Shown: piece after piece, positions 57,831 to 64,000 of the stretch
Position numbering within the stretch: position 1 is the stretch's first letter
How the letters are laid out: each line of letters starts with the position of its first letter
Assembly: GCF_014489075.1 (NCBI RefSeq)
Contig: NZ_JACTGR010000007.1
Coordinates: 124,001 to 188,000 of the forward strand
Direction of reading: 5' to 3'
DNA length: 64,000 bases
From: Sphingomonas sp. JC676
GTDB taxonomy: Bacteria > Pseudomonadota > Alphaproteobacteria > Sphingomonadales > Sphingomonadaceae
Program-made: the position numbers and the translations under genes
The notes under the pieces: model-generated
Database searches by the model: none
Told to the model about the DNA's origin: nothing
What the model saw: only the letters and a program-made list of their open reading frames with translations

Positions 57831-59357
57831 TCAGGCGGCGTGCAACTGCTCGACGAAATGCTCGGTAGCTTGCTGCAAGGCCCGCGCAGTATGCGACAGG
57901 GTGGTGGCGGCATCCGAGACGCGTCCAGAGAGGTGTTCGGTATCGCCAGCCACTGCCGCCACGGCGCCGATCCGGTCGGCCATCTCGATCGCGCCCTGTG
58001 CGGTGTCGCGCGCGGTGCCCTCGATCGCGCGTGCCGAGTGACGCTGGCGATCGACCTCGAGGCGGATCGCCTCCGCCGCCCCAGCCACTTCGGCGACGGT
58101 GGCGGCGATTTCGGCGAGCGCGTCATGCGCCACCGTGACACCTCCGGCGACCGTTCCCACGAGAGAGCGTATCTGCTCGGTGGCACCGCTCGCCTGGCCG
58201 GCGAGCTGCTTCACCTCGTGCGCCACCACGGCAAAACCGCGGCCCACATCACCCGCACGCGCGGCTTCGATCGTCGCGTTCAGTGCGAGCAGGTTGGTAC
58301 GCGCCGCGATCTCATGGATGGACTGGGCGAAGTCGCCGATCGAGCCGGCCTGGCCCGACAGCGCATGGACCGCCGATTCACCCGATGCGGAAACGTTGCG
58401 GGCATCGTCGCTCAGCCGCGCCTGCTGATCGACGCTGGACGCGATCGCGAGGATCGAGGCGGACAGGTCATGCACGTCGGTGGCCAGGCTCGCCGCTGTA
58501 TTGGAAGCATGCGAAGCGATGCGCGCGGTCTCGCTCAGCTCGCCGCTCGCGCGCCGAGCCAGGTCGTTCAACGCATGCGCGGATCGATCGAGGTCGCCGG
58601 CCGATTGCGTGACCGCGCCGACGACATCCGCGACCGAAGCCTGGAATGCCGCTGCCACCGCGAGCGTTTCGCGGCGGCGTGCCGCGGCGGTGTCGCGCTC
58701 CAGGGTTTCACGCCGGGCGCGCTCTTCGCGCTCGCGCGTTTCCGCCGCGCGCATCGCCGCCATCGCGGCTTCGATCTCGTCGCGGCGCGCGTCGGCCGCC
58801 TGGGCGAGACGTTCGCTGGCGCCGCGCGCCTCGGCCTGCGCGCGCATCAACTGGGTGAGCCAGATGCTGATATAGCTGAGCACCGCGAACTGCATGCTCA
58901 CCGCCACCGCATGGAATATCACGCGTCCGAAATCCCCGCCGCCGGCAAAGACCCAGCTGGGGACAAGGATGTCGAGAACGAGGTGGTGGACCGCGATGAG
59001 CGCGGAGGCGAGCGCCATGGGGCGCCAATCGCACAGCACCGTCAGCGCGGCGAGCGCGACGAAGAAGTACATATGCGCATCCATCTGCCAGCCATGGCCG
59101 GCAAGCGCATAAACCATCAGCGCCGGATGGATCGCGGCAAGCGAGCCGATCACCAGCCGCGCGGTCGCGTCGTGGCGGCGGCGCAGCATCATCAGCGTCG
59201 GCACGATATTGGCCGCGATGCCGAGCATGGCGACGACGAGGGGCCGGTCGCCGCCCAGACAGATGCCGAGCAGGAAGAGCAAAACGACTGCCGCCCATGC
59301 AGACGCCACCAGCAAGTCGATTCCGCGCAGGCGCAGGCGATCGATGTCCGAGATCAT
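57831..59357 (-). CDS. Methyl-accepting chemotaxis protein (transmembrane receptor)
   Basis: A 508-residue receptor. About six hydrophobic segments occupy residues 15-180 with no large periplasmic domain (a membrane-embedded MASE-like sensor), followed by a coiled coil rich in Ala, Arg and Glu (180-250) and the signalling tip EIAARTNLLALNATIEAARAGDVGRGFAVVAHEVKQLA. The tip is the highly conserved MCP hairpin that contacts CheA/CheW. No che genes are close, so it works with machinery elsewhere. It overlaps the upstream small gene by four bases (ATGA). Confidence 0.9.
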   Translation of the reverse strand: MISDIDRLRLRGIDLLVASAWAAVVLLFLLGICLGGDRPLVVAMLGIAANIVPTLMMLRRRHDATARLVIGSLAAIHPALMVYALAGHGWQMDAHMYFFVALAALTVLCDWRPMALASALIAVHHLVLDILVPSWVFAGGGDFGRVIFHAVAVSMQFAVLSYISIWLTQLMRAQAEARGASERLAQAADARRDEIEAAMAAMRAAETREREERARRETLERDTAAARRRETLAVAAAFQASVADVVGAVTQSAGDLDRSAHALNDLARRASGELSETARIASHASNTAASLATDVHDLSASILAIASSVDQQARLSDDARNVSASGESAVHALSGQAGSIGDFAQSIHEIAARTNLLALNATIEAARAGDVGRGFAVVAHEVKQLAGQASGATEQIRSLVGTVAGGVTVAHDALAEIAATVAEVAGAAEAIRLEVDRQRHSARAIEGTARDTAQGAIEMADRIGAVAAVAGDTEHLSGRVSDAATTLSHTARALQQATEHFVEQLHAA

Positions 59358-59677
59358 GCGAGCCTCCCGCGCTCGCCGCACGCGGCGGGCGGCGCGGCGA
59401 GCACCAGCACGCCACGGCGTAGCATTCCCGCGGCGATGGCGGAGCGCTCTCCGAAGACGACGAAGGAGTTAGACAGGGGCCCCTGGCCGATCAGCAAGGC
59501 GTGCTCATCGATTGCAAGCGCGAGCATGCCACGTTCCGCGCCCGGCCAGATCGGTATCAGGATCATCTTGCCACGCGCAGGCGGATAGAGCGCGGCGAAC
59601 AGCATCGCGCCCACAACGCACGCGATCTGAGCGGCCACAGCGTGACGAAAGAAGGCTGCAGAGAAACGCAGGGACAT
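59354..59677 (-). CDS. Small exported or membrane protein coupled to the chemoreceptor
   Basis: A 107-residue protein with an N-terminal hydrophobic segment (FFRHAVAAQIACVVGAMLFAALYP) that is either a signal anchor or signal peptide, and a short mature domain (ILIPIWPGAERGMLALAIDEHALLIGQG). No family recognised. Its stop overlaps the chemoreceptor start (ATGA), so it could be a dedicated sensory partner on the outer face of the membrane. Confidence 0.65.
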   Translation of the reverse strand: MSLRFSAAFFRHAVAAQIACVVGAMLFAALYPPARGKMILIPIWPGAERGMLALAIDEHALLIGQGPLSNSFVVFGERSAIAAGMLRRGVLVLAAPPAACGERGRLA

Positions 59678-59790
59678 ACCGTCCCGACTAGCCGGAAATG
59701 GTTAGCGCCTTGTGAACCACAATGGATCTATTGGCGTCGCCACCGGCATTTTCCGTCGCCCCGCGAGCGGGAGCGACGGTTTTCGCAATG

Positions 59791-60438
59791 TCAGCGGACG
59801 CGCGGGCCGCCGAACGGCATCGGGGGCGGCGGGCGGCGATCGCGGCGCGGGAGCTGCGCCTGATAGGCGTGGCCGCAATGCGCGACGCAGTACGGGAAAC
59901 CCGGATTCACCTTGTCGCCGCAGAAGTGGAAATCGGGCTCGCCGGGATGGCCGAGCGGCCATTTGCAGATGCGGTCGTTGAGATCGAGCAGGGTCGTCTT
60001 GCCCGCGATCGCGTCGCTCGGCTTGGCCGGCACCAGGCGGCGCGGCGGGGCCGGAGTGATCGGCGCGGCCTGCTCACCGGGATTCTGGCGCAGGAAGCCG
60101 CCGGGGCCGACCGAGCGGAGCACGGGACCCTCGGGCTTGGGCTCGGGGGCCGGCGCGGCTTCGCGCGGCTCGGGCTCGACGGCTGCAGCCTTGGGCGCAG
60201 GTGCGGGCGCCGCCGGGGCGGGAGCCGCGACCGGTGCGGGCGCCGGCTTCGGTGCCGCCTGGGCCTTGGGCTCGTTGGGTTTCACCGGCGACGGGCGCGC
60301 GGGCAGGCCCAGGCGATGCGCCTTGCCGATCACCGCGTTACGGCTCACGCCGCCCAGCTCCTCGGCGATCTGCGTGGCGGTAAGGCCGCTATCCCACATC
60401 TTCTTCAGCGTCTCGATACGCTCGTCGGTCCAGCTCAT
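59791..60438 (-). CDS. gcrA: GcrA cell-cycle regulator
   Basis: A 215-residue alphaproteobacterial transcription regulator that cooperates with sigma-70 at GANTC-methylated promoters. The N-terminal helix-turn-helix is SWTDERIETLKKMWDSGLTATQIAEELGGVSRNAVIGKAHRLGL. A disordered Ala/Pro/Lys-rich linker (about 50-130) follows, and the conserved C-terminus CKWPLGHPGEPDFHFCGDKVNPGFPYCVAHCGHAYQ holds the cysteine-rich sigma-interacting domain. Start 60438 follows AAGGA. The gene is divergent from an ABC-2 permease. Confidence 0.96.
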   Translation of the reverse strand: MSWTDERIETLKKMWDSGLTATQIAEELGGVSRNAVIGKAHRLGLPARPSPVKPNEPKAQAAPKPAPAPVAAPAPAAPAPAPKAAAVEPEPREAAPAPEPKPEGPVLRSVGPGGFLRQNPGEQAAPITPAPPRRLVPAKPSDAIAGKTTLLDLNDRICKWPLGHPGEPDFHFCGDKVNPGFPYCVAHCGHAYQAQLPRRDRRPPPPMPFGGPRVR

Positions 60439-60489
60439 GATCTTCCTTCAACTTGCGGGCGGCGCGTGCAGCGGTTACGCGAACGCGCG

Positions 60490-61332
60490 ATGAGCAGCCA
60501 CCCTGAAATCGGTTCGAACCTCCCAGAACCCGGCGTTCCGGTGATTCGCAACGTGAATTGGGGAGGATTGCGTACGCTCTATATCAAGGAGGTGCGCCGT
60601 TTCTTCAAGGTGCAGCTCCAGACGATATGGGCGCCGGCGGTAACGACTCTCCTGTTTCTGGTCATTTTCACCGTCGCTTTGGGTGGCGGCGGGCGGATGG
60701 TGACGCTCCAGGGTCAGCAAATCCACTTCGCCGATTTCATCGCGCCGGGCCTGATCGTGATGGGCATGCTCCAGAACGCCTTCGCCAATGCCAGCTTCTC
60801 GCTGCTCGTCGGCAAGATCCAGGGCACGATCGTCGATTATCTGATGCCGCCGCTCTCCACCGCCGAGCTGCTCGCGGCGCTCACCGGCGGATCGGTGACG
60901 CGCGCCTTCTGCGTCGGCGGCGCGGTGTGGCTGGCGATGCAGTTCTGGCCGGGCGTCCATGTCTGGCCGCACCATTTCTGGGCGGTTTTGTGGTTCGGGT
61001 TCCTCGGCTCGCTGTTCCTCGCGCTGCTGGGCGTGCTGACCTCGATCTGGGCGGAAAAGTTCGACCACGCCGCCGCGGTCACCAATTTCGTCGTGGCGCC
61101 GCTCTCGCTGCTGTCGGGCACCTTCTATTCGGTCGAGCGCCTGTCACCGGCGTTCCGCGCGATCAGCCATGCGAACCCGTTTTTCTACATTATCTCAGGT
61201 TTCCGCTACGGCTTCCTCGGAGTCGCCGACTCGCCGATCCTGCTTGGCAGCGCCGTGATCCTGGGCATCGACATCGCGCTGGGGCTGCTCTGCTACACGT
61301 TGCTGCGCACCGGCTGGAAGCTCAAGAACTGA
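60490..61332 (+). CDS. ABC-2 type transporter permease
   Basis: A 280-residue membrane protein of the YadH/NodJ type with about six helices: NWGGLRTLYIKEVRRFFKVQLQTI, then PAVTTLLFLVIFTVALG, FADFIAPGLIVMGMLQNAFANASFSLLVGKIQGTI, YLMPPLSTAELL and FAAV-like FRAISHANPFFYIISGFRYGFLG. The partner ATPase is not adjacent, so it must be encoded elsewhere. Substrate unknown, possibly polysaccharide or lipid. The start at 60490 lies 51 bases from the divergent gcrA. Confidence 0.85.
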   Translation: MSSHPEIGSNLPEPGVPVIRNVNWGGLRTLYIKEVRRFFKVQLQTIWAPAVTTLLFLVIFTVALGGGGRMVTLQGQQIHFADFIAPGLIVMGMLQNAFANASFSLLVGKIQGTIVDYLMPPLSTAELLAALTGGSVTRAFCVGGAVWLAMQFWPGVHVWPHHFWAVLWFGFLGSLFLALLGVLTSIWAEKFDHAAAVTNFVVAPLSLLSGTFYSVERLSPAFRAISHANPFFYIISGFRYGFLGVADSPILLGSAVILGIDIALGLLCYTLLRTGWKLKN

Positions 61333-61410
61333 GGCGCGTCCACCCATCCATCCGAATGCATTGAGATTGCCCGGATCAGAGTGCAAATAGGCCGATCCGG
61401 AAGGAAATAA

Positions 61411-62181
61411 ATGGCAAGCGAAGACGATATTCCCAAGGGCGCGCAGACGCTGATGCGCGGGCTCGATATCCTGGACGAGACGCTGTTGGGCCCCACCAAG
61501 ATGTCGGCGGTGGCGACCAAGCTCGGCCTGAGCAAGACGACCACGCACCGGCTCGCGCATGCGCTACGCTCGCGCGGCTATCTGTCGATCACCGCCGAGG
61601 GCATCGCGCTCGGTCCGAAGCTGCTCCAGCTCGGTGCGGTCGCCAACGAGCAGGTCGATTATGTCCGGGTTGCACGGCCCTATCTCGAGCTACTGTCAGA
61701 GAGCACCGGATTCTGTGCCTTTGTGGGCAAGCGCGAAGGCGATTGGTCGCGGCACCTGGACCGGGCGACCGGGCGGCAGAAACTTCGCGTCGCGACGGCG
61801 CCGGGCGACCAGCGGCCGATAGCGGAGACGGGACTGGGCAAGGCGCTGCTGTTCGATGACGGCGAGGAAAGCCTCAGGAAGCTTTATCGCCTGTCCGCAG
61901 CGGCGAGCTCCGATCCGGTCGACGAGGAGGCCTGGCTCGCTGCGATGCGCGCCCATGTCGCGCGCGGCATCGTCCTGCATGACAGCCCGATCGGAGACGG
62001 CGTGCGCTCGATTGCGGCGCCGGTGCGCGACGCGAACGGCAATATCTGCGTTGCGATCAGCATCGCCAGCGCTGCCCACTATCTGACCGACGCCGTGGTG
62101 GTGGAGGTCGTCGATCATGTCGCCGAAATCGCCGACAAAGTCAGCAAGGCGCTCGGGTACAGCCCTCCACCCAAGGCCTGA
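61411..62181 (+). CDS. IclR family transcriptional regulator
   Basis: A 256-residue protein with an N-terminal winged helix (TLMRGLDILDETLLGPTKMSAVATKLGLSKTTTHRLAHALRSRGYL) and a C-terminal GAF-like effector domain containing FCAFVGKREGD, IAETGLGKALLF and a final SIASAAHYLTDAVVVEVVDHV. The effector is unknown. The start has GGAAGGAAATAA just upstream. It is convergent with the metallo-beta-lactamase-like gene at 62189. Confidence 0.88.
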   Translation: MASEDDIPKGAQTLMRGLDILDETLLGPTKMSAVATKLGLSKTTTHRLAHALRSRGYLSITAEGIALGPKLLQLGAVANEQVDYVRVARPYLELLSESTGFCAFVGKREGDWSRHLDRATGRQKLRVATAPGDQRPIAETGLGKALLFDDGEESLRKLYRLSAAASSDPVDEEAWLAAMRAHVARGIVLHDSPIGDGVRSIAAPVRDANGNICVAISIASAAHYLTDAVVVEVVDHVAEIADKVSKALGYSPPPKA

Positions 62182-62188
62182 CCCGCGT

Positions 62189-62911
62189 CTAGTTGAGCGC
62201 GTCGGCGAGGGTGCGCAGCACCTCCGCCGCATTTCCCTCGATGACATCGCCATGGCTTACGACGATGCGGCGCAGGTCGGGCTCCGCTGCCCAATCGGCG
62301 AACTGCTGGGCCAGCGCGACCTTGTCCTCGACGATCAGGTGGCGGACGACGCGCGGGATCTGCGGCTCCGAGACGCCGAAACCCATCAGCCGCGCCATGA
62401 TCTGCGCGCCGATGCCGTGCGGATGCGCGACATTGGCGATCAGATCGTTGGCGACGATCGTCAGCCCCGATGCGCGGCGTATTTCCAGCGCCGCCTCATG
62501 CCCGCCGGCGCCCGGCATGATGACCAGCTTGGTGTCGGGATCGTCCAATATGTCGCCGGTGGCGTCGACATGGACCGCTTCCTCGACGGCCTCGACCGCC
62601 CCCGGCGGCGCGATCACGCGAATGTCCGGATAGCGCTGCTTCCAGATTCGCGCGTCGAGCCGGTGATGGTCGCCGGGCACGATCAGGAAGGCGGGCGCTC
62701 CCATCGCCTCGATCCGTCGCATCTCGGGCTCATTGAGCGCGATGGCGCTGTAGATGGCCGTACGGCCGGCCGTCAGCCGGACCACCGTCATCCGCCGCGG
62801 AAAATTGCCCAGCGGCATGCGTATCTTGCCGGCCACGGTGAGGACGCCGTCATCGACCTCGACCAGGTCATCGTGCGGCATGATTTCCCATTTCTCGAGT
62901 ATTGCGGGCAT
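62189..62911 (-). CDS. Metallo-beta-lactamase-fold protein (DUF4336-like)
   Basis: A 240-residue protein: LVEVDDGVLTVAGKIRMPLGNFPRRMTVVRL opens a beta-sandwich, LIVPGDHHRLDARIWKQRYPDIRVIAPPGA holds the metal-binding H-H-x-x-D-like segment, and IVVSHGDVIEGNAAEVLR carries a later His/Asp pair. The pattern resembles DUF4336, a metallo-beta-lactamase relative of unknown substrate. The start at 62911 has GGAGG seven bases upstream. Convergent with the IclR regulator and divergent from argD. Confidence 0.72.
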   Translation of the reverse strand: MPAILEKWEIMPHDDLVEVDDGVLTVAGKIRMPLGNFPRRMTVVRLTAGRTAIYSAIALNEPEMRRIEAMGAPAFLIVPGDHHRLDARIWKQRYPDIRVIAPPGAVEAVEEAVHVDATGDILDDPDTKLVIMPGAGGHEAALEIRRASGLTIVANDLIANVAHPHGIGAQIMARLMGFGVSEPQIPRVVRHLIVEDKVALAQQFADWAAEPDLRRIVVSHGDVIEGNAAEVLRTLADALN

Positions 62912-63009
62912 CGTCACCTCCATCCTTCGATCAACCCGCGTGCCGTCCGAAACGATCCACGACTCATGCGGTTGACGCGTCCCTTCACCGAACCGTAAAA
63001 GCGCGCTCC

Positions 63010-63042
63010 GGCGGCTCCGGAACGGGCCGCCTTTTGCTTTTT
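63010..63042 (+). terminator. Hairpin with T run directly before argD
   Basis: GGCGGC (63010-63015) pairs with GCCGCC (63026-63031) around TCCGGAACGG, followed by TTTTGCTTTTT. It has the form of an intrinsic terminator or 5' leader hairpin and lies 16 bases before the argD start; there is no upstream plus-strand gene between it and the IclR gene's convergent end. A possible TTGACG promoter box is at 62972-62977. Confidence 0.55.
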
Positions 63043-63057
63043 GAAGGAGAATGACCC

Positions 63058-64000
63058 GTGGCCATCACCCCGCTCATGCCCGTTTATCCACGGTGCGGCG
63101 TGCGGCCGGTGCGAGGCGAGGGGGTCTATCTCTATGGCGAGCGCGGCGAGCAATATCTTGATTTCGCGGCCGGCATCGCGGTCAATGCGCTCGGCCACGG
63201 CCATCCGCATCTGACCAAGGCGATCGCCGATCAGGCGGCGACGCTGATGCACGTCTCCAATCTCTACGGCTCGCCGCAGGGCGAGGCGCTGGCGCAGCGG
63301 ATCGTCGACAACAGCTTCGCCGACACGGTGTTCTTCACCAATTCGGGGGTCGAGGCGATCGAGTGCGCGATCAAGACCGCGCGCCGTTACCATTACGTCA
63401 ACGGCAACCCGCAGCGCCACAAGCTGATCACCTTCAAGAACGCCTTTCACGGTCGTTCGATCGGGGCGATCTCGGCGACCGATCAGCCCAAGATGCGCGA
63501 CGGCTTCGAGCCGCTGCTGCCGGGCTTCGACTACGTGAAGTTCAACGATCTCGAAGGCGCGCTGGCCAAGATCGACGACGAGACCGCCGGCTTCCTGGTC
63601 GAGACGGTGCAGGGCGAGGGTGGGATGACCGCCGGAACCCAGGAGTTCATCCAGGGCCTGCGCAAGGCGTGCGACGAGCATGGCCTGCTGCTGATCCTCG
63701 ACGAGATTCAGTGCGGTTACGGCCGCACCGGCAAAATGTGGGCCTATGAGCATTGCGGCATCACCCCCGACATCCTGACCGCAGCGAAGGGCATCGGCGG
63801 CGGCTTCCCGCTCGGCGCCTGTCTGGCGACCGAAGAGGCGGCCAAGGGCATGGTGATCGGCACCCACGGCTCGACCTATGGCGGCAATCCGCTCGCCATG
63901 GCGGCGGGCCAGGCGATCCTCGACGTGATGCTCGAGCCCGGCTTTCTCGAGCATGTCGTCAAGATGGGCGACCGGCTGCGCCAGGCGTTCGAGCAGATGA
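63058..64000 (+). CDS. argD: Acetylornithine/succinyldiaminopimelate aminotransferase (C-terminus cut by window edge)
   Basis: About 314 residues are present. The protein is a class III PLP aminotransferase of arginine (and possibly lysine) synthesis. It shows YPRCGVRPVRGEGVYLYGERGEQYLDFAAGIAVNALGH, FTNSGVEAIECAIKTARRY, TVQGEGGMTAGTQEF, LILDEIQCGYGRTG and the PLP Lys in LTAAKGIGGGFPLGACLATEEA. The start is GTG 63058 with AAGGAG nine bases upstream; an ATG seven codons later (63076) is less likely because the shorter N-terminus loses conserved residues. It extends beyond 64000. Confidence 0.94.
   Translation, partial: MAITPLMPVYPRCGVRPVRGEGVYLYGERGEQYLDFAAGIAVNALGHGHPHLTKAIADQAATLMHVSNLYGSPQGEALAQRIVDNSFADTVFFTNSGVEAIECAIKTARRYHYVNGNPQRHKLITFKNAFHGRSIGAISATDQPKMRDGFEPLLPGFDYVKFNDLEGALAKIDDETAGFLVETVQGEGGMTAGTQEFIQGLRKACDEHGLLLILDEIQCGYGRTGKMWAYEHCGITPDILTAAKGIGGGFPLGACLATEEAAKGMVIGTHGSTYGGNPLAMAAGQAILDVMLEPGFLEHVVKMGDRLRQAFEQM

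Noticed and set aside
55851..59588. A 1245-residue open frame on the plus strand
   Set aside because: Antisense shadow spanning parE and the chemoreceptor, both of which have full motif sets on the minus strand.
1..64000. CRISPR arrays, insertion sequences, prophage and rRNA genes
   Set aside because: No regularly spaced direct repeats, transposase, phage structural or rRNA-like sequences were seen on reading both strands.

Overview
The window reads as chromosome of a high-GC alphaproteobacterium of the Sphingomonas type (order Sphingomonadales). The basis is the joint presence of GcrA, a DUF1013 (TrcR-like) regulator and a CpdR-like receiver, an Fo ATP synthase operon with a duplicated b subunit (b and b') separated from F1, an UrcA-type exported protein, DUF1192 and DUF1289 proteins, and a plcP-agt lipid-remodelling pair. 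Genes are densely packed on both strands with many 4-bp start/stop overlaps. I see no prophage, insertion sequence, CRISPR array or rRNA operon.

Layout. 1-2951 (minus): queA (cut by the left edge), an exported cyclophilin, coaD, ispA and xseB. 2985-4656: an aldehyde dehydrogenase gene flanked by two copies of a palindromic G/C-rich repeat. 4666-11.2 kb: a cupredoxin, an acyl-CoA ligase, a membrane-bound diguanylate cyclase, a DUF418 membrane protein, an UrcA-type protein and several small exported proteins, two of which (6789-6995 and 10045-10245) are gap-free paralogues. 11.2-20.3 kb: clpA, DUF1192, a quinone oxidoreductase, a hemerythrin-like protein, a GST, a probable phosphate-starvation operon (plcP-agt with an upstream PHO-box-like sequence), trcR and an acyl-CoA-dehydrogenase-like enzyme divergent from an HxlR regulator with a palindromic operator candidate. 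20.4-28.4 kb: dienelactone hydrolase, GST, DEAD-box helicase/thioredoxin/DUF1289 group, a D-2-hydroxyglutarate-dehydrogenase-like flavoprotein, SapC and cytochrome b561.

28.4-33 kb holds the most unusual material: a candidate small RNA with its own promoter, a UUCG hairpin, an exposed anti-Shine-Dalgarno motif and a terminator; then N-formylglutamate amidohydrolase, cpdR, tRNA-Val(GAC), and next to the tRNA a large protein-glutaminase-like (protein deamidase) gene with an intact Cys-His-Asp triad, followed by about 1.7 kb that contains only one glyoxalase-family gene. 33-37.6 kb: the Fo operon atpI-atpB-atpE-atpF'-atpF followed by a hybrid histidine kinase. 37.6-45.6 kb: an exported methyltransferase-like protein, uvrC, a large DUF3857/transglutaminase/TPR protein, and a tightly coupled deacetylase/acetyltransferase/membrane-protein trio. 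45.6-52.4 kb: recO, leuB, a PMT-family glycosyltransferase, metZ-apaG-lysR and an exported unknown. 52.6-59.7 kb: an AIM24-family protein, a GNAT enzyme, a class-A-beta-lactamase-like protein, parE and a chemoreceptor. 59.8-64 kb: gcrA, an ABC-2 permease, an IclR regulator, a metallo-beta-lactamase-like protein and argD (cut by the right edge).

Three cell-cycle regulators (TrcR, CpdR, GcrA) and the ClpA unfoldase lie in this one window. Three families of short palindromic intergenic repeats occur, nearly all between convergent genes. All functional calls rest on reading translated motifs by eye; no database search was possible.
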